Source of the DNA: JAQTNP01 sp964616145
Lineage (GTDB): Bacteria; Patescibacteriota; Minisyncoccia; Minisyncoccales; PEYH01
DNA length: 6,735 bases
Assembly (NCBI GenBank): GCA_964616145.1
Contig: CAZTRD010000042.1
Coordinates: 1-6,735, forward strand
Reading direction: 5' to 3'
This document shows, in pieces, positions 1 to 6,541 of the stretch. The notes under the pieces were generated by a model. It did not search any database. It was not told where the DNA came from and was given only the letters and a program-made list of their open reading frames with translations. The translations under genes and the position numbers were made by a program. Each line of letters begins with the position of its first letter. The first letter of the stretch is position 1.

Positions 1-390
1 ATGCGAAATTTCTGGTGGGTTGAACCCGGTTATGGTTATATCAAAATCTGGAATTTTGCCTAGCTCTTCAAGCAGTACACTCAGTTTCTTCTCGTCCCAA
101 CTTCCCTTGATTTTATTCATGGCTGCATTACAAGATTTTTCTTTTTCCAATGAAAAATCCACTACAACGGCGTCAATATCCAGAATACCGCGCTCGCGCA
201 GTATTTTTGCCCTCTGATGCCCTGAAATAATATGTTTTGTGCGTTTATTAACCACAAGCGGTTCCAGAAAACCAAACTCTTCAATACTCCTATCTAAAGC
301 CTGGTATTCCTGATCTGTAGGCTTTAAATCCTTACGCGGATTGTAAAGTGCACCCTGATAGTCCTTAAGCATGATAATTTCTATATCCAT
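1..390 (-). CDS. ParB-like (ParB/Srx fold) N-terminal domain protein, partial
   Basis: My translation from the ATG at 388-390 stays open for 130 codons to the window edge, so only the N-terminus is present. It begins MDIEIIMLKD, continues with YNPRKDLKPTDQEYQAL, and carries EEFGFLEPLVVNKRT followed by IISGHQRAKILRERG. The GHQR motif near residue 58 is the signature of the ParB/sulfiredoxin-like domain. The following AAMNKIKGSWDEKKLSVLL and GFNPPEI match, from memory, the phage and element type of ParB-like protein in which this domain is often fused to a C-terminal DNA methylase. That part would lie beyond position 1 and cannot be seen. The start is well supported by a strong AAGGAGGG at 396-403, five bases upstream. 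It is the last gene in the minus-strand series, after the terminator-like hairpin at 418-457. A chromosome-partitioning ParB is less likely, because no parA or parS is visible. The domain call is firm; the full function is open. Confidence 0.8.
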   Translation of the reverse strand, partial: MDIEIIMLKDYQGALYNPRKDLKPTDQEYQALDRSIEEFGFLEPLVVNKRTKHIISGHQRAKILRERGILDIDAVVVDFSLEKEKSCNAAMNKIKGSWDEKKLSVLLEELGKIPDFDITITGFNPPEISH

Positions 391-395
391 TTTTA

Positions 396-403
396 CCCTC
401 CTT
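396..403 (-). promoter_or_regulatory. Strong ribosome binding site of the ParB-like gene
   Basis: The minus strand reads AAGGAGGGTAAAA directly before the ATG at 388-390. This is a near-ideal Shine-Dalgarno sequence at normal spacing, and it fixes the start of the partial ParB-like gene. Confidence 0.75.
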
Positions 404-417
404 TTTAACTGTTGATA

Positions 418-457
418 AAAACAAAAACCCTATAGTCAAATTTCTCTAACTATAAGG
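418..457 (-). terminator. Probable intrinsic terminator after the 228-residue gene
   Basis: On the minus strand CCTTATAGT (449-457) can pair with ACTATAGG (429-436) through eight base pairs with one bulged T and a 12-base loop. GTTTTTGTTTTT follows at once. A stem plus T-run about 60 bases after the stop of the unknown gene is the expected layout for an intrinsic terminator. The stem is AT-rich, so it may be leaky. A weak promoter match for the ParB-like gene (TTGACT 434-439, TATCAA 412-417, 16-base spacing) falls in the same bases, so both readings remain possible. Confidence 0.45.
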
Positions 458-465
458 TCACTTTA

Positions 466-485
466 ACAAAAAAATAATTTTTTGT
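466..485. repeat. Perfect AT-only inverted repeat
   Basis: ACAAAAAA and TTTTTTGT flank a four-base ATAA centre, giving a perfect 8-bp stem. It lies about 30 bases after the stop codon of the 228-residue gene. It may assist termination together with the hairpin at 418-457, but A/T tracts form such repeats easily by chance. Confidence 0.35.
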
Positions 486-515
486 CAGTTACAGCAAAAA
501 GATTTCTCTTGTACG

Positions 516-1202
516 CTATTTAATCCCTTTCTTCTTACGCCGTATCTTTTCTCGAAAAATGGCTAGCTTCACAGCTTGCGCAAACTGGTTTACCGCATCA
601 TCCCACGATGCTTTCAATGATTCTTTATCTTCTTTTTCATTGTGGTCGGGAAGATATGTTTTCTTAAATTCATTATAGTGCTTGCTTGCCCAATCGCTAG
701 CTACGCTATGATATGTAATGCCCTTCTTTTTTTCCCCGCCTTTCCCATAGTACATATCATAAAAAGCGGTATCTCGCGCTCTACACGTGTGTTCACTTTC
801 TTTTTTTCCATGGATAAGATTCTCAAACTGCTGTGCGTATTTCAACATACGTTTTTTATCCTGCTGTGAGGTTTTCCCATTAAACTCCCACTTGACGCTT
901 GTTAGTTTTCCATCCCTCTCGCTTGCAGTGAATTTTAGATTAGGTCCAATCTTAGGGATAAATTTTTTGGCCGATAATGATGTTGGGAACTCTTCTAAAC
1001 CATATTTCTTGCAAAATTTACTTTGCTTGTTTTTCATTTCCCTTTGTCGTTTTTCGGGCTCCTTAAATTCTGAGGATCGCGCGAATTTCCATTCCTTATG
1101 AAAAGTGGGGTTTTCGAGTAAGCTTTTTATTTTATTTTGTTCGCGTTTTAAGATTTCTTTAAATTCAAGCGATGCTATCCAATTATATGGTTTTTTAGGC
1201 AT
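516..1202 (-). CDS. Unrecognised lysine-rich 228-residue protein
   Basis: I do not recognise this protein with confidence. It is highly charged, with strong lysine bias throughout and a basic C-terminal tail (IRRKKKGIK, about 220-228). It has no signal peptide or membrane segment, so it is probably cytoplasmic. The N-terminal third (about 8-66) is a helical, charged stretch starting YNWIASLEFKEILKREQNKI. A more ordered block around 67-130 includes KFIPKIGPNLKF and SVKWEFNGKT. The segment about 141-182 (RARDTAFYDMYYGKG, then GITYHSVASDWASKHYNEF) has the spacing of a helix-turn-helix of the 'repeated motif, then SVA-x(n)-helix' kind, so DNA binding is possible; this is inference. The ATG at 1200-1202 has only a GGGAG at 1219-1223, too far upstream to be ideal. 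A 17-codon ORF stops just inside this start, so translation may be coupled. The gene lies between the restriction operon and the ParB-like gene, in the same direction. Whether it works with either is unknown. Confidence 0.65.
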   Translation of the reverse strand: MPKKPYNWIASLEFKEILKREQNKIKSLLENPTFHKEWKFARSSEFKEPEKRQREMKNKQSKFCKKYGLEEFPTSLSAKKFIPKIGPNLKFTASERDGKLTSVKWEFNGKTSQQDKKRMLKYAQQFENLIHGKKESEHTCRARDTAFYDMYYGKGGEKKKGITYHSVASDWASKHYNEFKKTYLPDHNEKEDKESLKASWDDAVNQFAQAVKLAIFREKIRRKKKGIK

Positions 1203-1248
1203 ATTTTTCTGTTTTAAGCTCCCTAGTTATCTCTTCAGTAGCATCCAT
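1195..1248 (-). CDS. Short 17-codon ORF overlapping the start of the 228-residue gene
   Basis: The minus strand reads ATG at 1246-1248, then MDATEEITRELKTEKYA and a TAA at 1195-1197. The stop lies just inside the next gene (TATGCCTAA), giving an 8-base overlap typical of translational coupling. A strong purine stretch, GGGGGAGGA at 1261-1269, precedes it, with 12 bases of spacing, which is longer than ideal. The frame stays open upstream of the ATG for another eleven codons (to TGG after a TAA), which would add WKIAGGGLFRG. The peptide looks like the charged C-terminal tail of a larger protein, so a gene remnant is an alternative to a leader peptide. I found no matching N-terminal part in the other frames upstream. 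Confidence 0.3.
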   Translation of the reverse strand: MDATEEITRELKTEKYA

Positions 1249-1310
1249 ACCCCTAAATAATCCTCCCCCTGCTATTTTCCATTATTACATACTTAAATTT
1301 ACTGGATTTT

Positions 1311-1339
1311 CCTATACCAAACAAACGGTCGATTGTTTA
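1311..1339 (-). promoter_or_regulatory. Candidate promoter for the short ORF and 228-residue gene
   Basis: The minus strand carries TAAACA (1334-1339) as a -35 match, 17 bases, then TATAGG (1311-1316) as a -10 match. Each matches 4 of 6 consensus bases. A TGG directly before the -10 gives an extended -10 element. It would start transcripts near 1304, leaving room for the purine-rich stretch at 1261-1269. The spacer holds the palindrome at 1319-1338. Confidence 0.3.
1319..1338. promoter_or_regulatory. Operator-like 20-bp imperfect palindrome
   Basis: AAACAAACGGTCGATTGTTT is symmetric at 16 of 20 positions (AAACAAnCGnnCGnTTGTTT). It has a two-fold centre and conserved half-sites, like operators bound by dimeric repressors such as TetR-type proteins. 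It fills the spacer of the candidate promoter and overlaps its -35, the classic place for repression. No recognisable repressor gene is present in the window, so its binding protein is unknown. Confidence 0.35.
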
Positions 1340-1460
1340 GTGGCAAGCGTTCATTTTATTGCCTGTTCTGGGCTTGAGGTTCATTCACTTTGATAACGTT
1401 AACACTGCTTATATACTCATTCCCTGTCCATAATATAAATCATATATTTGCCGATATAAA
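1340..1460. other. Spacer after res with no gene seen
   Basis: This follows the stop of the restriction subunit. I see no coding potential and no hairpin with a T-run that would be a clear terminator for the R-M operon. There is a 5-bp inverted repeat (GGCAA 1342-1346, TTGCC 1359-1363), an 8-bp palindrome TAACGTTA at 1394-1401, and a 6-bp AT stem near 1430-1448, all within chance expectation. Readthrough from res into the 228-residue gene is therefore possible. Confidence 0.4.
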
Positions 1461-4139
1461 CTAACAAATACCGAGAATATCTTTCCATCTTTGTGGCTTG
1501 TACCTCTCCCAATCATCTTGCTTTACATATAACATTTTATATGCGATCTTTGTTTGCCTAGCATTTGCATCATCGCACCATTGAGCAAGTCTTGCTATTT
1601 TTAAAGGATCATCTAAATCTTCACGCCCCTTTGTTTCAACTATATACACCGTCTTTTCATCCGTTTTGACAAAAAAATCAGGGTAGTAATTCGCTATTGT
1701 TCCATCAGCATTTTTATAATCTATCTTAAAATGCACCTCATAATAATTCTTCGCAAAGGAAATAATCTCATCATCGCTTGAGCGTTCCAATAAATCGGCA
1801 AACTCGAGTTCAAACTGACTATCGCCTACAATTCTATTAAATACGCTTTTTTTAGGAACAAGGTATGCTCTGTCATTTACAACAAATGGTCTGCTGCTGC
1901 TAACTTTGATATAGTTCTTTATCTCTGTGTCACCTACATCTTTTACTGTTAAAGCATTTACCGCATCTTTAAAAGTCTGGATAATTGTTCTAGTAGCCTC
2001 AACCTCTGAAAGATTTGTTAAGATGTTTATATCGTCAAGATCAACTATTATCTCAAACAGGTGTAATTGTATAAAATCTTTAACTTTCTTGAATAGAATG
2101 TCATAACAGCCAAATAAGCGTAGCTCTTTCATTATGCTTTGAGCAAAGAACCCAACAACGCTTTGGTAATTAGGTTCTATATTGGTTTCTAAAATTGTCT
2201 TGTGGTGAATCTTATCATTTACAACATGCTTAAAGATTATCTCTCGCTGTTCCTTTTCGCTATATTGCTTAACTTTTAACTTTATATTCTTAAAACTTGA
2301 AACATCTAACTCTGATAGATTCTTGTATTCTCTCTGTATCCGTGGAGTCAACACAGGTAACTCGATGTCTAATCGCTTGATGTCTTTTTTCGGGTTATCA
2401 TGGTCAACTTCAACAACAGTTGGCATAATTGCTTTTGTAGCTCTGTCCATCTTCCTTTTTTCTAAATCAACTCCTTCTGCCTTTATCGACTCAACAAAAA
2501 GCATGAAGGCAGGCGTGCCCACTACACTAACGTATTCTTCAACATCTTCTTTGCCAAAAAACATGCGCCTTAAGCCACGTCCAAGTGTCTGCTCTGGCAA
2601 AATATTAGAAGTTGCAGAAAATGCCCTAAGCCCTACTATTGTAGTTACATTCTTAACGTCCCAACCTTCTTTAAGCATTAAAACTGAAACAATTACTTCA
2701 TAGGGACTTTCCGAGCTATCAATTTCATTAGCTTGCTTACGTAGCCGATTTAATTCTTCTTTTGCTTTGCCTGACATATTCTCTGATATATCACCGCTTC
2801 TATTTGTATGTATTGTCAAAACTTTACCTTTTAGAGCAGAATAATTTTTCTCAAGATATGTTTGTACTTCATCGCAATTTTTTGTATCATCTGTCATGAT
2901 AAACAGGATGGCTTTCTTGCCAGTCGGTTCAAGTTGTTTAGAAGTCTTTCTCCATTCCTGAACACCAAGATTTATATAGTCTTCGTACCTCTCAGTAAAT
3001 ATAGCGCTTTGTTTTTCTTGCAATTTTGCTTGGCTGGCTTGATCAGGAAGAACTGGTGTCTTTACAATATTTTGATGTATAGCTTCAACAAGAGGGTAAT
3101 CGCAAACCGTTTGTACAAATATCCCACCGTTTTCATGCTTGGGGGTGGCTGTGCAATCAATCTGCAAAGCAATCTGCTTACCTTTTTGTTTTAGCTTATT
3201 GTTTATGTCCTGAATTGATGTAGACCATGCCATTTTTGGATCGTGGATGTGGTGAGCTTCATCATTAAAAACAACTAGCTCATCAATATCTCGCACAACG
3301 CTACTCAACTGAACTAAAGATTGATTTGTTTTTGAAACAGGTTTATCTCCTAAAAAATAATCAGACAAATCCTCATCGTTAAGAGATGCTCCCTTAACAT
3401 CACTTTCAAAAACACGATGTATGTTACTCAGGAATATGTTGCCTGTTGCAGAAATAGTCGTCAAGTCGTCCTGTAGGTGTAACGTTATCTGGAAGTCATC
3501 TTGCCAGTTTCTGCCTTCATAACCATTATCTGGTAAAATAGGGTCTTGATAAAATATCTTAAGTCCATCGAAATCTGTCTTAATGCGCTCAAGCACTATA
3601 ATATTAGGTGTAATCAAAAGAAAGTTTCGAGCAAGGCCTGATTCTGGTTCATAAAGCTTATGGAAATAAGACCAAGCAAGTAGCAAGCTCATTACCTTTG
3701 TTTTACCGCTACCAGTTGCCATTTTTATTACTAACCTAAGCCAATCCTCATCAAACATACCAGGGCTTACACGCCCTGATGTGTCAAAAGGAAGAAGATC
3801 GTATTTGTTTCTAACAGCAGCAACCTCATAAAGCCATATAATAGTCTCTACTGCTTCACGCTGAGCAAAATAATACTGAAATAAAAAAGTGTTACCATCT
3901 GGCTCATACGCTAGGTGGTCATTCTTAAACCACCAATTCAAAAGAGCTATCGCAGTTGCGCTTGCTCCTTCGTAACTTTTATCACGCCACTGCTTGACAC
4001 GCTTTCTTAATTCTGGCACAAAAGGTGGAAGAAGTTTTTTATAGTTCTCATCTCGTAATGCCTCATCAGCGGGAAACCAACGAATCTCGGGCTTTAATAT
4101 CGCAAACTTATCTTTTGGAAAATCTTTATGGAGTGCCAT
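1461..4139 (-). CDS. res: Type III-like restriction subunit (SF2 helicase plus PD-(D/E)XK nuclease)
   Basis: This is the ATP-dependent translocase/endonuclease of a type III-like restriction-modification system. It would act in the cytoplasm with the methyltransferase encoded just upstream to cut unmodified DNA. In the 892-residue product, FAQREAVETI near 91-100 resembles the Q-tip motif. Then come Walker A ATGSGKT (141-147), DEAH (293-296), TATP (330-333), LKEGWDVKNV (489-498, motif V) and QTLGRGLRR (517-525, motif VI). After a long connecting region (about 560-770) comes the nuclease: YYPDFFVKT with D821, then IVETKG with E835 and K837, forming D-(x)13-E-x-K. All key residues are present and the length fits the family, roughly 900-1000 residues, so it looks functional. 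Its ATG overlaps the mod stop by one base (TAATG), with GAGG in the end of mod as a weak ribosome site, so translation is probably coupled to mod. A type I HsdR is unlikely, because no hsdS or class-gamma hsdM is present. Confidence 0.9.
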   Translation of the reverse strand: MALHKDFPKDKFAILKPEIRWFPADEALRDENYKKLLPPFVPELRKRVKQWRDKSYEGASATAIALLNWWFKNDHLAYEPDGNTFLFQYYFAQREAVETIIWLYEVAAVRNKYDLLPFDTSGRVSPGMFDEDWLRLVIKMATGSGKTKVMSLLLAWSYFHKLYEPESGLARNFLLITPNIIVLERIKTDFDGLKIFYQDPILPDNGYEGRNWQDDFQITLHLQDDLTTISATGNIFLSNIHRVFESDVKGASLNDEDLSDYFLGDKPVSKTNQSLVQLSSVVRDIDELVVFNDEAHHIHDPKMAWSTSIQDINNKLKQKGKQIALQIDCTATPKHENGGIFVQTVCDYPLVEAIHQNIVKTPVLPDQASQAKLQEKQSAIFTERYEDYINLGVQEWRKTSKQLEPTGKKAILFIMTDDTKNCDEVQTYLEKNYSALKGKVLTIHTNRSGDISENMSGKAKEELNRLRKQANEIDSSESPYEVIVSVLMLKEGWDVKNVTTIVGLRAFSATSNILPEQTLGRGLRRMFFGKEDVEEYVSVVGTPAFMLFVESIKAEGVDLEKRKMDRATKAIMPTVVEVDHDNPKKDIKRLDIELPVLTPRIQREYKNLSELDVSSFKNIKLKVKQYSEKEQREIIFKHVVNDKIHHKTILETNIEPNYQSVVGFFAQSIMKELRLFGCYDILFKKVKDFIQLHLFEIIVDLDDINILTNLSEVEATRTIIQTFKDAVNALTVKDVGDTEIKNYIKVSSSRPFVVNDRAYLVPKKSVFNRIVGDSQFELEFADLLERSSDDEIISFAKNYYEVHFKIDYKNADGTIANYYPDFFVKTDEKTVYIVETKGREDLDDPLKIARLAQWCDDANARQTKIAYKMLYVKQDDWERYKPQRWKDILGIC

Positions 4140-6304
4140 TATGAAATATTAACCTCTACAACCCTTGTGGTATCATTACCAAAAATATCCACCACTTTGA
4201 CTGCTATCTTACGCTTTCCTTTAGAAACTTCCTTTTCAGCAGAAACAAGTTCGAGCTTTCGATCTCTTTTAGTCCTGAATGATTGCCATTCATTCTCAAA
4301 AATATAGCTACCTGTCCATTCCTCTTTTTCTTCTTTGGTTTCAGGATCAATTACACGAATTATCTCTTTTTTGCTTTCCATATCAAAATCAACTGACCAG
4401 TAATCAACCCAATCTGTCCACTTCTTAGTCAAGATCTCTTTCGTAACAAGTGCTGTTTTCTTAGCTTTAGATACTTTTATAACTTGTCCGTCTTCAATAA
4501 CAATTTTGCTTGACCCCTCTCTGAGCGAACCTTCTACACCTTCAACGCTGTCTTGATTATAAAATACACTAAAATCACAAAGCTCAACAACCACAATCTT
4601 TTTATTGCCTCTACCTTTGACTATAGGCTTCACCTCAATATAAGCTACATCATAAAACTTAACATGGCCCTTCTCCACAGCACGACGATCAAACACTTCG
4701 TTGGGAATAACCTTAAACTGTATATCTACTCCCTGACAGCTAAGTTCTGAAAAATCAATACCCATCTCATAATCAAAACCTAAGACATCAATTTTTGTAA
4801 TATTCTTTTCCTTTGCTTCTTTAATTGCATCGTCTATAAAAGCTGAGGATACTGGCGTATCAATTGGTCCAATTGCCACAAGGCGATCTCGTTTCTTACC
4901 AACAAAGGTGTTATAAGAGTTAACAGGTTGAGCATTATAAGCAGAAAGTATAAGCTCAACGTACTGCTTTTCTTTTCTATCAAGAACCTTGTGTTTCTCT
5001 TGGTCACGCAGGTCTGAGTCTACACTAATGTATTGTTTACGTTCATATTTGCCGAGATTAAGTATTTCAAATGGCCTAAAATCCTTACCAGCCTGCTTCA
5101 TATCACGTTGAACTTGGATAAGACGCTTGCGAGACGTGTTAATTGCAAACCTACCAAGGTCTGACCCTATCCATTTACGTCCCATCTTTTCTGCAACTGC
5201 TAATGCAGTACCAGAACCACAGAAAAAGTCTGCAATAAGATCGCCGCTGCTTGTTGACGCTTCGATTATTCTTTTAAATAGCCCCTCTGGTTTTTGAGTT
5301 GGATAACCTACGTACTCTGATGACCCACTAATCAATGGCTTAGTATAATCGCAATCCCAAACATCTCTAACATAAACTTCTGAGTAATACGTATCGAATA
5401 GCTTATATTTTAATTTATAAGGCAAACTCTTTTTTTCCCTAAGACTTGCGTGGATCTTATCAATGTCTTTTCTGGTTAAATCCTGCATCTTGCTTGGCTC
5501 GATTTTTGTATCTATAAAAGGGTTGGCATAAATATTTTTTTCCTTTTCTGGGTTAAATATATAATTATCCGACCTTTTATAATAAAAAATTGTATCATGC
5601 TTTCTAGCCCAAAACTTCTTTCCAACACCCTGTATCCTATACCCCCATATAACCTCATTTTGCAGGTTTTCTTTGCCAAAGATTTCATCGAGAACTAACC
5701 TAATATAACCACTCACTCTATAATCACAATGCACATAGATACTTCCATTATCGGATAATAGCCCCTGCATAAGTTGCAACCGTTCATATATCATGGCAAT
5801 AAAACTATCAGCACCTTTGCCCCACGTGTCTCGATAAGCAACCTCTTCAATAATAGATGGTTTTTTTGTAAAAGACTCCTCCCCTATTTCAACATTCATT
5901 GAGAAATCAGCACCTACATCAAATGGCGGGTCAATGTATATGAGCTTTAAGCCGCCTTGCTTTTCAATCTCCCGACGCATAGGACCATTCTTGAGAGATG
6001 AGAGGATCAACTTGTTATCGCCCCAAATGAGCTTATTCGCCCACCCCTTAATCTGTCTACCTGATGTATCAAAAAGTTCGAGTTGTCTTTCTTTCCCAGA
6101 AATCCTCTGGCTCCTTGGCTCGTCAATATGCTCAATGGTCTGAAAGGGCAGGACAATATTACAAACTTCCTGCGTTTTGCCATTCCACAGAAGCTCTACT
6201 TCTCGTTCATCATCAAATAGAAGAAAGCGGTACTTCTCGGGCAGAGGTTTACCTTCCTGGATATACTTTATTGCATCTCTTCTTTCGTTATCGGTGAGTC
6301 TCAT
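4139..6304 (-). CDS. mod: Type III-like DNA methyltransferase (Mod), beta class
   Basis: This is an S-adenosylmethionine-dependent amino-methyltransferase. From its class and partner it most likely methylates adenine N6 within the recognition site and supplies specificity to Res. In the 721-residue product the catalytic motif IV comes first, as YIDPPFDVGADF (DPPF 125-128). It is followed by DTWGKGADSF (159-168), a variable stretch (about 215-320) suited to target recognition, YPTQKPEGLF (334-343), and then the AdoMet-binding motif I DFFCGSGT (359-366). The DPPF-before-FxGxG order defines the beta class shared with type III Mod. The C-terminal region (about 420-721) is long for a Mod, with several beta-rich blocks and KWTDWVDYWSVDFD (628-641); it may bind Res. 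The start at 6302-6304 has GAGAGGT at 6311-6317, six bases upstream. The gene is preceded by a 26-codon ORF in the same frame, and ends in TAATG overlapping res. No truncation or frameshift is seen. N4-cytosine methylation cannot be excluded from sequence. Confidence 0.9.
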   Translation of the reverse strand: MRLTDNERRDAIKYIQEGKPLPEKYRFLLFDDEREVELLWNGKTQEVCNIVLPFQTIEHIDEPRSQRISGKERQLELFDTSGRQIKGWANKLIWGDNKLILSSLKNGPMRREIEKQGGLKLIYIDPPFDVGADFSMNVEIGEESFTKKPSIIEEVAYRDTWGKGADSFIAMIYERLQLMQGLLSDNGSIYVHCDYRVSGYIRLVLDEIFGKENLQNEVIWGYRIQGVGKKFWARKHDTIFYYKRSDNYIFNPEKEKNIYANPFIDTKIEPSKMQDLTRKDIDKIHASLREKKSLPYKLKYKLFDTYYSEVYVRDVWDCDYTKPLISGSSEYVGYPTQKPEGLFKRIIEASTSSGDLIADFFCGSGTALAVAEKMGRKWIGSDLGRFAINTSRKRLIQVQRDMKQAGKDFRPFEILNLGKYERKQYISVDSDLRDQEKHKVLDRKEKQYVELILSAYNAQPVNSYNTFVGKKRDRLVAIGPIDTPVSSAFIDDAIKEAKEKNITKIDVLGFDYEMGIDFSELSCQGVDIQFKVIPNEVFDRRAVEKGHVKFYDVAYIEVKPIVKGRGNKKIVVVELCDFSVFYNQDSVEGVEGSLREGSSKIVIEDGQVIKVSKAKKTALVTKEILTKKWTDWVDYWSVDFDMESKKEIIRVIDPETKEEKEEWTGSYIFENEWQSFRTKRDRKLELVSAEKEVSKGKRKIAVKVVDIFGNDTTRVVEVNIS

Positions 6305-6307
6305 AAT

Positions 6308-6388
6308 CTAACCTCTCATGTGACATGCAAAATAAAAAACAATCTCTTTTGTTTTAAAAAGATTGTTCTGTTTGTAACGCTTCTTCAT
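6308..6388 (-). CDS. 26-codon leader ORF upstream of mod
   Basis: The minus strand has AAGGAGG (6396-6402), seven bases, then ATG at 6386-6388. This is the best ribosome binding site in the window. The ORF begins MKKRYKQNNLFKTKEIVF and ends ACHMRG before TAG (6308-6310); ATT and the mod ATG follow in the same frame. I recognise no domain. The peptide has a basic N-terminus and a short hydrophobic patch (IVFYFAC), too short for a confident membrane segment. Codons 8-17 lie within the terminator-like hairpin at 6338-6367, and the mod ribosome site lies inside its last codons. Ribosomes reading it would therefore affect both hairpin folding and mod initiation. It could be a regulatory leader peptide or a real small protein. 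A truncated former start of mod is less likely. Confidence 0.45.
   Translation of the reverse strand: MKKRYKQNNLFKTKEIVFYFACHMRG
6331..6367 (-). terminator. Terminator-like hairpin inside the mod leader
   Basis: AACAATCT (6360-6367 on the minus strand) pairs perfectly with AGATTGTT (6338-6345) over 8 bp. After one mismatch three more A-T pairs are possible. On the minus strand the stem is followed by TTTTTTATTTT, typical of intrinsic termination. The stem has only two G-C pairs, so it would be weak. It lies between the candidate promoter and mod, where it could act as an attenuator or stop transcripts coming from the tRNA. Confidence 0.4.
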
Positions 6389-6412
6389 CCTGCAGCCTCC
6401 TTATGGGACTAT

Positions 6413-6441
6413 ATATTACCAAATATGCTTTCATTAGGCAA
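6413..6441 (-). promoter_or_regulatory. Candidate promoter of the leader ORF-mod-res operon
   Basis: On the minus strand TTGCCT (6436-6441) is followed after exactly 17 bases by TAATAT (6413-6418). Each matches 4 of 6 sigma-70 consensus bases. A TGG directly before the -10 makes it an extended -10 element. Transcripts would start near 6405, just ahead of the AAGGAGG at 6396-6402. Confidence 0.4.
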
Positions 6442-6519
6442 GATTAAACTGCGGGGTTCATCTTGTATAAATAAACGCTCGGCGACTAATATGTGCGCCC
6501 CTTTACTCAGTAGTAGGCT

Positions 6520-6541
6520 GGCACACTTTTGGCACACTTTT
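6520..6541. repeat. Perfect tandem repeat, 2 x 11 bp
   Basis: GGCACACTTTT occurs twice with no gap (6520-6530 and 6531-6541). The 11-bp period is about one helical turn, so two protein molecules could bind the same face. It lies about 115-135 bases upstream of the predicted transcription start of the mod operon. Read on the minus strand the repeat encodes NEKCAKSVPAYY before a stop, which recalls C-terminal tails of some phage integrases. The reading is too short to claim a gene remnant. Confidence 0.5.

Noticed and set aside
20..217. 65-codon plus-strand ORF
   Set aside because: It lies antisense to the ParB-like gene, which has a GHQR motif and a strong ribosome site.
412..439. Promoter for the ParB-like gene (TTGACT, TATCAA, 16-base spacing)
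   Set aside because: The -10 match is weak and the -35 lies inside a hairpin better explained as a terminator; kept only as a note.
642..1101. Two overlapping plus-strand ORFs rich in Phe, Leu and Ser
   Set aside because: They are mirror images of the lysine-rich 228-residue gene; lysine codons read backwards give Phe and Leu, which mimics membrane proteins.
2323..3194. Plus-strand ORFs opposite res
   Set aside because: They are shadows of a gene with all type III Res motifs and have no independent support.
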